64,000 nt of DNA. Source: Microbulbifer sediminum (lineage in GTDB: Bacteria; Pseudomonadota; Gammaproteobacteria; Pseudomonadales; Cellvibrionaceae). Location of the stretch: positions 62,001-126,000 of the forward strand of contig NZ_JAJSAP010000008.1 of the NCBI RefSeq assembly GCF_021729035.1. Direction: 5' to 3'. Shown piece after piece: positions 43,154 through 51,168 of the stretch; the first letter of the stretch is position 1; every line of letters begins with the position of its first letter. The position numbers were made by a program, and so were the translations under genes. The notes below the pieces were generated by a model. It made no database searches. It worked only from the letters and a program-made list of their open reading frames with translations, and was not told the DNA's origin.

Positions 43154-43825
43154 ATGGACCGCTTGAAACGCGAAGGGCTGGGGATGACATCCCAGCGCAC
43201 CCGCAACCGCCTGATACAGCGTCTGCGGGAAGGGGGAATCCAGAACGAGGAAGTGCTCGAGGTAATGGCATCCACCCCCCGTCACCTGTTTCTCGATGAA
43301 GCCCTTGCCATCCGGGCTTACGAGGATACCTCGCTCCCGATCGGGTATGGCCAGACGATTTCCCAGCCCTATATTGTCGCGCGGATGACTGAGTTGCTGC
43401 TGAGCCGCGCCAAATCCCTGCACCGGGTGCTGGAGGTCGGCACCGGCTCCGGGTACCAGACGGCAATCCTTGCGCGGCTGGTTGAGCACCTGTGCTCGGT
43501 GGAGCGCATTGCCCCGCTGCTGGGGCAGGCACGAAGCCGGTTGCGGGAGCTGGGTATATACAATGTGGAGACAAAGGTCAGTAGTGAGGGATTCGGCTGG
43601 CCCGAGAAGGGGCCCTTCGATGCAATCCTTACCGCTGCGGCGCCGTCCAGCATCCCGATGGAATTGAAGGAGCAGCTCGCGCCTGAGGGGGTCCTGGTGA
43701 TTCCGGTAGGTACCGAGCGCCAGTTCCTGACCCTGGTGACGCGGCGGGAGGACAGCGACCGCTTTGAAGTCGAGCGGCTGGAACCGGTCCGATTCGTGCC
43801 GCTGCTGTCGGGGGTGATTCGTTGA
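43154..43825 (+). CDS. pcm: Protein-L-isoaspartate O-methyltransferase
   Basis: A 223-residue SAM-dependent repair enzyme that methylates isoaspartyl residues in aged proteins. The SAM-binding motif VLEVGTGSGYQTAIL and the substrate region PIGYGQTISQPYIVARM are clear; ILTAAAPSSIP and GVLVIPVG complete the fold. It sits in the stress-response neighbourhood upstream of nlpD-rpoS. Its stop overlaps the DUF368 start (TGATG). Confidence 0.96.
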   Translation: MDRLKREGLGMTSQRTRNRLIQRLREGGIQNEEVLEVMASTPRHLFLDEALAIRAYEDTSLPIGYGQTISQPYIVARMTELLLSRAKSLHRVLEVGTGSGYQTAILARLVEHLCSVERIAPLLGQARSRLRELGIYNVETKVSSEGFGWPEKGPFDAILTAAAPSSIPMELKEQLAPEGVLVIPVGTERQFLTLVTRREDSDRFEVERLEPVRFVPLLSGVIR

Positions 43826-44772
43826 TGGACGGCCTGGCCTCCCTGAAAAGCCGCTATTGGGGCATTGTGCTGCGGGGCATGGCAATGGGCGCCGCAGATG
43901 TGGTTCCCGGCGTTTCCGGTGGCACCATTGCCTTTATCACCGGGATCTACCGTGAGTTACTCGACAGCCTGAGCCAGATCGGCCCGCATTGCGTGACTTT
44001 ACTCAGGCGCCATGGCCCCTTGGTGGCATGGCAGTACATCAATGGCAATTTCCTCCTGGCGCTGTTCTGCGGGATACTGGTGAGTGTGTTCAGCCTTGCG
44101 GGCCTGATCAGTTTCCTGCTGGATAATTACCCAATAGTGGTCTGGTCTTTCTTTTTCGGCCTGATCCTGGCGTCCACCGTGCCTATCCTCCGCCAGGTCC
44201 CCCGCTGGGGCTGGTCGGTGTTCGCCTGCCTGGTGCTGGGTGTACTGCTTGCGGTGGGTGTCAGTGAGGTCCGCCCGGGACAGGTGACCGCAACGCCGGT
44301 AACCCTGTTCCTGTCCGGAGCCCTGGCGATCTGCGCCATGATACTGCCCGGGATTTCGGGCTCTTTTATTCTTTTGTTGATCGGTATCTACCCGCGGGTG
44401 CTGGAGGCGGTGCACGAACTGCAGGTTGCCAACCTTCTCTGTTTTGCAGGCGGGGCGGTTACCGGGCTTATGCTGTTCAGCCGGCTGTTATCCTGGCTGA
44501 TGCACCATTTTCCGGCCCGGACCCTGGCATTCCTCGCCGGTGTGCTGCTCGGCAGCCTTAAAATCGTCTGGCCCTGGAAGCTACCGGAAGAATCGTTAGT
44601 GGCGGGGGACAAGTTGACCCCGCTGTTGTCCAACGCGCTGCCGTGGCGATTTGCCGGGGAAACCGGGGCCGAGCCGTTCATCCTGCAGGCGACAGCGGCC
44701 GCGTTGCTGGCGGTGGTGCTGGTCCTTGCCGTAGATCACCTGGGCAGGGCAGTAAGCCCCGCGCACAAATAA
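43825..44772 (+). CDS. DUF368 family undecaprenyl-phosphate translocase
   Basis: A 315-residue polytopic membrane protein with about eight helices. The DUF368 signatures GMAMGAADVVPGVSGGTIAF and the internal partner MILPGISGSFILLLIGIYP are both clear and look like a duplicated half. DUF368 (PopT) proteins have been shown to recycle undecaprenyl phosphate across the inner membrane for cell-wall and surface polymer synthesis. ATG 43825 overlaps the pcm stop by one base, with a TTG alternative at 43822. Its place between pcm and nlpD is unusual compared with E. coli. Confidence 0.9.
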   Translation: MDGLASLKSRYWGIVLRGMAMGAADVVPGVSGGTIAFITGIYRELLDSLSQIGPHCVTLLRRHGPLVAWQYINGNFLLALFCGILVSVFSLAGLISFLLDNYPIVVWSFFFGLILASTVPILRQVPRWGWSVFACLVLGVLLAVGVSEVRPGQVTATPVTLFLSGALAICAMILPGISGSFILLLIGIYPRVLEAVHELQVANLLCFAGGAVTGLMLFSRLLSWLMHHFPARTLAFLAGVLLGSLKIVWPWKLPEESLVAGDKLTPLLSNALPWRFAGETGAEPFILQATAAALLAVVLVLAVDHLGRAVSPAHK

Positions 44773-44855
44773 GGGGCGCGAAAAGCTACTTTCTTTCCCT
44801 GTGACCTGTTTTAGGTCGGATGGACAGTGTTTTCTGTGGTTTGGGGGCACAATTT

Positions 44856-44894
44856 CGGAACATTTTTTTATACACTTTTTCCATAAATGTTCCG
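44856..44894. promoter_or_regulatory. Perfect 10-bp inverted repeat upstream of nlpD-rpoS
   Basis: CGGAACATTT (44856-44865) and AAATGTTCCG (44885-44894) are exact reverse complements separated by 19 AT-rich bases containing TATACA. It lies 22 bases before the nlpD ATG. It could be an operator for a dimeric regulator or an RNA hairpin. No regulator is assigned. Confidence 0.5.
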
Positions 44895-44915
44895 GGTTGA
44901 TGTAAAAAGAGAATA

Positions 44916-45797
44916 ATGGAATGTCACTTGATTCAACATTTTAGGCACTGCCAATGGCGCGACAATGGTTCTGCTTTCAGTCAGAAAGCTCGTCGTGTGT
45001 TTAAAATATTAATCTTTGGACTGTTGCCGGTCGCCATTGCCGCGTGCTCCAGTCCCGCGGCGCCCACCAGCTCCCTGGCCCAGCCTCCCAGTATCCGTAT
45101 AGGTCACCATACAGTCAGCAAAGGGGAGACTCTCTATTCCATCGCCTGGCGGTACGGGCGGGATTATCGTGAGCTCGCAGCGCTGAATGGTATAGGGGCT
45201 CCGTACAGTATTTACCCAGGCCAGCGGCTGAGACTATACGGTAAGGCGCCGCGCGTTGAATCACGGCCTGAGCCTGTCGCCAAGTCCCGGCCGGCTTCGA
45301 GGCCGGTGGTGAAATCCGTCGCCAGGGCACCGGTAAGAAAACCGGAACAGGCAAGGCCAAAGCCGCCTGTGCGCTCAAAATCCTTGACACCCCGACCGGT
45401 TAAGAAACCGACACCAGCGCCCTCGGGCGGCCCCATCCGGTGGCAATGGCCTGCCCGCGGCAAGTTGATCAGCCGCTTTGCTTCCGGGGACCCCCTCCGC
45501 AAGGGAGTTGATATTGCCGGGGAAAAGGGGGACTCTGTCCTTGCAGCAGCCGATGGCACTGTGATCTACGCGGGAAGTGCGCTACGAGGCTACGGAAACC
45601 TGCTGATCGTCAAGCACAGTGAGGAGTATCTGAGTGCTTATGCCCATAATCACAAGCTTCTTGTGAAGGAGGGCAGCACGGTGAAAGCGGGGCAGAGGAT
45701 CGCGGAACTGGGTTCAAGTGGTACCAGCCGCAACAAGCTCCACTTCGAGATCCGTCGCAACGGTCAGCCGGTCGACCCCATGACCTACCTGCCATAA
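44916..45797 (+). CDS. nlpD: NlpD-like lipoprotein (LysM and M23/LytM domains)
   Basis: A 293-residue envelope protein that in relatives activates the amidase AmiC for septal peptidoglycan splitting. The lipobox is in LLPVAIAACSS; a LysM domain (HTVSKGETLYSIAWRYGRDY) follows, then a Pro/Lys-rich linker and a C-terminal LytM domain (RKGVDIAGEKGDSVLAAADG to KLHFEIRRNGQPVDP). The zinc-binding His that would precede GVD in active M23 enzymes is replaced, as in degenerate NlpD. A GTG at 44997 would give a shorter, tidier lipoprotein signal and is a real alternative start. Promoter sequences for rpoS usually lie inside this gene. Confidence 0.9.
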   Translation: MECHLIQHFRHCQWRDNGSAFSQKARRVFKILIFGLLPVAIAACSSPAAPTSSLAQPPSIRIGHHTVSKGETLYSIAWRYGRDYRELAALNGIGAPYSIYPGQRLRLYGKAPRVESRPEPVAKSRPASRPVVKSVARAPVRKPEQARPKPPVRSKSLTPRPVKKPTPAPSGGPIRWQWPARGKLISRFASGDPLRKGVDIAGEKGDSVLAAADGTVIYAGSALRGYGNLLIVKHSEEYLSAYAHNHKLLVKEGSTVKAGQRIAELGSSGTSRNKLHFEIRRNGQPVDPMTYLP

Positions 45798-46037
45798 CCC
45801 AGGTGGCCCGAAGGCTCTGCAGATAAAAATGGATTTTTGTTTGTACCACTTGAGGTAGTCACCGGAGTAGTGACGGCTGCAAGGTCGGCATCAAGATAGT
45901 CCTTCCTTGTAAGTGTACCCGCGCCCTCCCCAGCGGTCGTCCAGGCCCGGTGGCTGTCGCGCCGAAAGTAACGGGGCTCCTTGGCCCTGCTTGCCCGAGG
46001 TGCGGCTGATATTGGCATAGTACAAGGAGTTGGGGAA

Positions 46038-47099
46038 ATGGATGCACAACGGCAACACCAGTCTTCTGTGGCTGGCGAAGCAGATCTTCCTCCAGAGTTG
46101 GCAGCAGATCAGTCAAAACAGAAAGTTCAGGCAAAGCCTTCCGGAGAGGCTAAACCGAAAGCCGGGCGCCGGCCCGTGAAAAAAGCGGCAAAAACAACTT
46201 CCGAGCCTACACCGCTCAAACCCCGGGTGCGCAGGAGCGATAGCGATACCTACCTGCAGAAGAACCTCGACGCGACCCAGCTTTACCTCAATGAAATCGG
46301 CTTTTCCCCCCTGCTGACAGCGGAGGAAGAGGTTTACTACGCGCGTAAGGCCCTGCGCGGTGATGCGGCAGCGCGAAAGCGCATGATCGAGAGTAACCTA
46401 CGGCTGGTGGTAAAGATTGCGCGTCGTTATGTAAGCCGCGGCCTCGCTTTGCTCGATCTTATTGAGGAGGGCAACCTGGGCCTGATTCGTGCGGTGGAGA
46501 AGTTTGACCCGGAGCGCGGTTTCCGTTTTTCCACTTACGCCACATGGTGGATCCGCCAGACAATCGAGCGGGCCATTATGAACCAGACGCGGACTATCCG
46601 GTTGCCGATTCATGTGGTCAAGGAGCTGAATGTCTACCTTCGCGCTTCGCGGGAGCTGGCGCAAAAGCTCGACCATGAGCCCTCGGCGGAGGAAATCGCG
46701 ACGCTGCTGGAGAAGCCCGTTGAGGATGTCGAGCGCATGCTGGGCCTGAATGAGCGGGTAACGTCGGTGGATACCCCGATTGGTCCCTCCTCGGAAAAAA
46801 CCCTGGTGGACACGATACCGGACCAGCATGAATCTGACCCGGCCGAATTGCTGCAGGACACCGATCTGTTTGACAGCATCAATCGCTGGCTGGAGGAGCT
46901 GCCGGACAAGCAGTGCGAGGTGGTTTCCCGCCGCTTTGGGCTGCGTGGCTACGAGGCCAGTACCCTGGAAGAAGTAGGGCGTGAAATTGGCCTGACGCGC
47001 GAGCGTGTGCGGCAGATCCAGGTCGATGCACTGAAGCGCCTGCGGGAAGTCATGGAAAAGCAGGGGCTCGACGGTATGTCACTGTTCGGGAATCTCTGA
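46038..47099 (+). CDS. rpoS: RNA polymerase sigma factor RpoS
   Basis: The stationary-phase and general-stress sigma factor, 353 residues. Region 1.2 begins at [18 protein letters not shown], region 2 at [20 protein letters not shown] with core -10 recognition [20 protein letters not shown], and region 4 ends with [19 protein letters not shown]. The N-terminal extension (about 70 residues) is basic and low in complexity. ATG 46038 has AAGGAG upstream. It follows nlpD, and a strong terminator lies 44 bases past its stop. Confidence 0.97.
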   Translation: MDAQRQHQSSVAGEADLPPELAADQSKQKVQAKPSGEAKPKAGRRPVKKAAKTTSEPTPLKPRVRRSDSDTYLQKNLDATQLYLNEIGFSPLLTAEEEVYYARKALRGDAAARKRMIESNLRLVVKIARRYVSRGLALLDLIEEGNLGLIRAVEKFDPERGFRFSTYATWWIRQTIERAIMNQTRTIRLPIHVVKELNVYLRASRELAQKLDHEPSAEEIATLLEKPVEDVERMLGLNERVTSVDTPIGPSSEKTLVDTIPDQHESDPAELLQDTDLFDSINRWLEELPDKQCEVVSRRFGLRGYEASTLEEVGREIGLTRERVRQIQVDALKRLREVMEKQGLDGMSLFGNL

Positions 47100-47143
47100 A
47101 CCGCAGTATCCGCACGGCTGGCAGCACTGTTACCGGATCAAAG

Positions 47144-47175
47144 GCCCGCATCACGGCAACGGATGCGGGCTTTTT
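47144..47175 (+). terminator. Intrinsic terminator after rpoS
   Basis: A 9-bp perfect stem (GCCCGCATC / GATGCGGGC) with a 9-base loop is followed by five T. It separates rpoS from the convergent ydbL operon. Confidence 0.93.
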
Positions 47176-47201
47176 GGTACCGGTTCTTTCGGGGGCCGGT
47201 C

Positions 47202-47528
47202 CTACTTTTGTACCCAGCGACCACGGTTGTCCTGGTAATAGGCGCCGGGTGGGAGGCGCGCCTCCAGTTTCTCTGCGGCGCGAGCGGCCACCTGGGCGAC
47301 AGAGATGCCGTTGCGTTTGGCAATGGCGGTGTACTCGCGCTTGCGTTTGGCGTTGACCTCAGCGACGAGCTGCTCCAGTTCTGCCGAACTTTGGTCGACT
47401 ACGGCGATATAGCCGCTGTTGGCCTCACCGACAAGCCCCTGGTTACGGGCGGCATCCAGGGTGATGGCGGCGGCGGGTAGTGCAACTGCGAAAGTCAGGG
47501 CCAGCAGGATGTGCTTCACGGTTTTCAT
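47202..47528 (-). CDS. ydbL: YdbL family DUF1318 periplasmic protein
   Basis: A 108-residue exported protein with a signal peptide (LLALTFAVALPAAA) and the DUF1318 core: LDAARNQGLVGEANSGYIAV, then VNAKRKREYTAIAKRNGISV and a GAYYQDNRGRWVQK end. It is the third gene of the conserved ydbH-ynbE-ydbL operon, for which YdbL modulates the YdbH-YnbE lipid bridge. ATG 47528 has AAGGAG with 6-base spacing; ATG 47531 is adjacent. Confidence 0.9.
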   Translation of the reverse strand: MKTVKHILLALTFAVALPAAAITLDAARNQGLVGEANSGYIAVVDQSSAELEQLVAEVNAKRKREYTAIAKRNGISVAQVAARAAEKLEARLPPGAYYQDNRGRWVQK

Positions 47529-47538
47529 CATAGGCTCC

Positions 47539-47733
47539 TTAGAAAATACCTTCCTTGTCCTCGAACAGATTCTCCAGCTCACGGTCCACCTTGACGCGGA
47601 TTTCGTGCTCGATCTTTACGTTCAGGTTAACGGTAATCGGTTCGCTGGGTGCCTGCACCGCAACCGTTGGGGTACAGCCGGTTGTCATCAGGGCGGCCGC
47701 GAACAGTAAAGGTCGCAGTGGGCGATAGTTCAT
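47539..47733 (-). CDS. ynbE: YnbE-like outer-membrane lipoprotein
   Basis: A 64-residue lipoprotein (LLFAAALMTTGC lipobox) with the YnbE core VNLNVKIEHEIRVKVDRELE. In E. coli it multimerises and joins YdbH to form a continuous beta-strand bridge to the outer membrane. It lies between ydbL (10-base gap) and ydbH in the standard order and has AAGGAG before its ATG. Confidence 0.92.
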   Translation of the reverse strand: MNYRPLRPLLFAAALMTTGCTPTVAVQAPSEPITVNLNVKIEHEIRVKVDRELENLFEDKEGIF

Positions 47734-47816
47734 CTGGCACTCCTTCGATTCAACGCCATTCTATTCTAGGGTACCCAGCTTAACCCAAACTGAATCGGGT
47801 TTACCCGGGCAATTGC

Positions 47817-50800
47817 TCACTGGAGCTGTTTTTCCAGGGCGTCAGCCAGGTCCCGGCTTGCCTGCAGTGAGCGGAGCATGGCGGGGATGTTGTTTTCCAG
47901 GTTGAGGTTAATGATCAGGTCGCGGTCCTTGTCCACGGAAGCACTGCGCCCCACCAGCTTGAGTTTCATCTGCATGTCACCACTGGGGGGATACTCGAGG
48001 GTGCCACTCAGCGAGCGGTAGTCGTAATCCTCCAGTGCTCCCGCGAGCATTTTGAGTTGCGGATTACTGGCGAGCATTTCCGGCGAGAAGGCACCATAGT
48101 AGCGCAGGCGACCACCGGGCGGGCGGGCCTTGACCGTTCCGCTTTCCACCGTGATCCCCCCTGCATCTGTATGCAGGGGGATGGTCATGTCCAGTATACC
48201 GCTAGCGGCAAAATTATCGGCCTCCATTTGATTGCTCAGGGCTTCGAGCGAAACGCCGGCCAACGACACTTGGCTACGCCGTTCTTCTCCATTCAGGTTC
48301 CAGGTAACTGATTCAGATTTTACGCTCCCGCCGAGCAGCTCTGCGCTGAGCCCGCTCATTACCAGGTCTCCACCCGGGGACAGCGCCAGCTGGAAGCGGG
48401 CATTCTCGATAGGAACGCCCACATCGATGCTATCGATTGCGATAGGCTGCGGCTTTAGGGTGTACCACTGTCCATTCTGTCTCGCCAGCGAAATATCACC
48501 GGTAATTCCCACCGCAAAAGTCTTGTCATAAATGGCTGCAATGCCTTCCAGTTCGGTATTCAGCATATCTGAGTCTCGCGCCGGCCAGGAAAGGCTGCTG
48601 ACAGCGTGCAGCCGGCCGGAAACCAGCTCCACCGGTAAACCTGAGACCGCGTTGCTGAGGGGCCTGTCCCGGCTGAATACTGCCCCAGGGATAGAAAATG
48701 TCAGGGAGCCTTCATCGGTTGAGAAGTCATGTTGCCATTTGCCATTGGCCTCGAGGTGTCCCAGTTTCACTTTGGAATCGCCATGCAGGGCCTGATTGCG
48801 GAAGTCAAACTTGCCCCGGGCCTCGGCAATTACCTGATACTTGTCATTAATTCGGGTACTCCAGTCATCGCTGCTGTAAACGCCGGAAATCCGCAGCTTG
48901 TCCTGTTGGCGAGCCAGGTCCAGCTCTTCCAGCTTGATCGATCCCCCACCTTCCAGGTGCCCGGCCTTGAACCATACGAGCGTCGCCAGCAGGTCGCCGG
49001 TGCAACGGACAACCTGCTGCGAACCGGCCTTGCAGGAAAGGTCGCCGGATTCAATAGTGGCACTTTCCGCCTCCAGCCCGCCCACCTTCAATGACGCTGT
49101 GCTGATGTTAAACTGCTCGCTGTCCAGTCTGCTTTCTCCGGTACCGAATACCAGTTTTCCTCGCAATGCAAGGCGGGTGTCGGCGATGGAAGCACCGGTT
49201 TTCCCGTCGACGCCCAACTTCGGTGCCTGTGCTGTGAGTGAGATCCTGCATTGCTTGTCAGAACCTGTTCGGCACTCCAGTGATTCCATCGTAGCTGAAA
49301 GTCGTTTTGTGCCCGAGTGGTCCGCCAGTGCCAAGTGGATTGTTTCACTGTCTAGGGTGATCGGGCCGGGCCAGCGGTCCGCACGGAGTCGAACAGGTCC
49401 CTCCAGTGTTGCCGATGCCCTTGCCCGCTTGAGAGACAGGGCCTGGAAAAGCTGCCGTATTGCCGTTGGCATTGTGTTTCCTGCAACAATATCTGCACTG
49501 GGCTGGCCCCCGGGCTGGAGCTCCACGACCAGGTTCGTGGCGGCACTGTCACCAGTAAACTGGTCGACAGGCGGCAGGGAGGCAGCGGCGTTGAACAGCA
49601 CTTCGCCCTTGGCGCTGCGGATGCCGGCCGCCCGTAGTCTGCCAAGGAAATTGTCGGGGCTGGATTCGAGGACAGAGACGGTCGCTGCCAGGTCGAGCGA
49701 GCCATTGGCTGAGACACGGGAGACACCGGCTTCGCCATGGGCCTGGACCGCGGCAGTGAGGAGATGCGTGCCGGGGGTGCCGATCGCTGCCAGCCGCAGG
49801 TGCGCAGCCCCCATGGCCCGGGGAACTTGCAGGGGTTTGAGGCTGGCCAGGTCCAGTCGAAGCGGTTTATCGGTGGTCAGGACCATTCTCATTGGTAGCG
49901 GCGGCTCCAGCGCGGTGAGATTGACCGCTGCTTCCCGACCGTCAATCCTGATGGTTGCTGGCCCGTAGCGTTCCAGGCTTAACAGGTTGTCGGGGATATT
50001 GCCGTTCAGCGCTACCTGCAGTGTCCCGCTGGGGTGACCAGTGGTTACAGAGTGATACAAGGGCCCCAGAATCTCCCCGATATGGGCCCCCACTGGCAAC
50101 CTTGGGAGGGCTTGGCCAAGGTGTTCCAGGTTGAGTGACAGGGCAAGTTCACTGGCCCAGGAATTCGGCGGTGTACCTGGTGCGCCAGGGCTTGTGTCCG
50201 GTACTAAAGTCCCGCTGATTTCCATGGCCGGGGAGGATGGTGACTCTCCCAGTGCGGCCTCTATCCCCAGTGGCGCGTTCCCGAGTGTCGCGGGATCCTG
50301 CGTGTCCATGATCAGCAGTCCCGCCACTCCTGCACCGGAGATCCGGAACCTGATCTGACGCCCGCTTCCAGGGCGGTCCAGCTGTACCTGGAGTGGATGA
50401 TCCGGGGCCCCGGCGGGGACCAGGTGGCGGACGTCCAGGCGAAGTGGCAATGCCCGCCGGACTATCGCCAGGAGGTCACTTAGGTGGACCCTTTTTACGG
50501 CTGGGCGAGCGGCAGAAGAGGGCGGGGTGCTGCCCAGGCGCAGGGTTTCGACGGTTATTTCGCTCCGCGTCGCCGCACGTCCGAGCGCCAGGCTTAAAGG
50601 GTTCAAAATTGTGATGCCCGTCAACTGGACTGGTGTACCGCTGGACAGGACCAGCGACACGTAACGGATGTCCAGTCCACCGGGGGTTAGTTGCAGGCCC
50701 TCGATGCGCGTGACCTCGGCTTCTCCGGCAAGGTGGTTGGCTAGCCCGGTTGCCAGGCGGTCCCGCTCGAGCCATGCCCACCCCAGTATGACTGCCAGAA

Positions 50801-50843
50801 GGCAGCAGATCACAAGCAGAAATGTCAGGCGCGACCTGGTCAC
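47817..50843 (-). CDS. ydbH: YdbH-like intermembrane phospholipid transport protein (AsmA-like)
   Basis: A 1008-residue inner-membrane-anchored protein with one N-terminal helix (LTFLLVICCLLAVILGWAWL) and a long beta-rich periplasmic body. The YdbH C-terminal signature (GILDMTIPLHTDAGGITVES, then PPGGRLRYYG and MKLKLVGRS) is clear. It belongs to the AsmA/Tam-like bridge proteins that carry phospholipids between the membranes. The start is GTG at 50843 with AGGGG upstream. It is first in the operon with ynbE and ydbL. Confidence 0.92.
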   Translation of the reverse strand: MTRSRLTFLLVICCLLAVILGWAWLERDRLATGLANHLAGEAEVTRIEGLQLTPGGLDIRYVSLVLSSGTPVQLTGITILNPLSLALGRAATRSEITVETLRLGSTPPSSAARPAVKRVHLSDLLAIVRRALPLRLDVRHLVPAGAPDHPLQVQLDRPGSGRQIRFRISGAGVAGLLIMDTQDPATLGNAPLGIEAALGESPSSPAMEISGTLVPDTSPGAPGTPPNSWASELALSLNLEHLGQALPRLPVGAHIGEILGPLYHSVTTGHPSGTLQVALNGNIPDNLLSLERYGPATIRIDGREAAVNLTALEPPLPMRMVLTTDKPLRLDLASLKPLQVPRAMGAAHLRLAAIGTPGTHLLTAAVQAHGEAGVSRVSANGSLDLAATVSVLESSPDNFLGRLRAAGIRSAKGEVLFNAAASLPPVDQFTGDSAATNLVVELQPGGQPSADIVAGNTMPTAIRQLFQALSLKRARASATLEGPVRLRADRWPGPITLDSETIHLALADHSGTKRLSATMESLECRTGSDKQCRISLTAQAPKLGVDGKTGASIADTRLALRGKLVFGTGESRLDSEQFNISTASLKVGGLEAESATIESGDLSCKAGSQQVVRCTGDLLATLVWFKAGHLEGGGSIKLEELDLARQQDKLRISGVYSSDDWSTRINDKYQVIAEARGKFDFRNQALHGDSKVKLGHLEANGKWQHDFSTDEGSLTFSIPGAVFSRDRPLSNAVSGLPVELVSGRLHAVSSLSWPARDSDMLNTELEGIAAIYDKTFAVGITGDISLARQNGQWYTLKPQPIAIDSIDVGVPIENARFQLALSPGGDLVMSGLSAELLGGSVKSESVTWNLNGEERRSQVSLAGVSLEALSNQMEADNFAASGILDMTIPLHTDAGGITVESGTVKARPPGGRLRYYGAFSPEMLASNPQLKMLAGALEDYDYRSLSGTLEYPPSGDMQMKLKLVGRSASVDKDRDLIINLNLENNIPAMLRSLQASRDLADALEKQLQ

Positions 50844-51168
50844 ATTCGGCCCCTGAAGTGGGATTGACTACGGTGTTTCTGGGCCATGCCGGTTGCAGGC
50901 GCTGGCAGGAGACAGTGTAACCGGCTGGAGAAAAAAAATAACGCGGGGTGCCAGCAGCCGTCCGTTGCCTGTCGTCGATTGCCTGGGGCGACGACTGCCC
51001 GCTGGCTGCAATGGCGCTTTTTAGCTCGCCCGCATGCTGATCGGGCCCGGCGAAGAATGCTGGCTGGAATCCCCGGGGGCGCGGAGGTTATAGTTTGCGC
51101 CTGATGCCCGCCGCCCCAGGTGTGCGGCGACTTAAGCACTTCCGCAAGCAAGCCAAGGGAATTACTCA
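50844..51168. other. Divergent intergenic region between ydbH and pepN
   Basis: This gap of about 325 bases holds the divergent promoters. TATAGT near 51089-51094 is a candidate -10 for pepN. The rest is GC-rich and contains no recognised gene or RNA. Confidence 0.5.
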
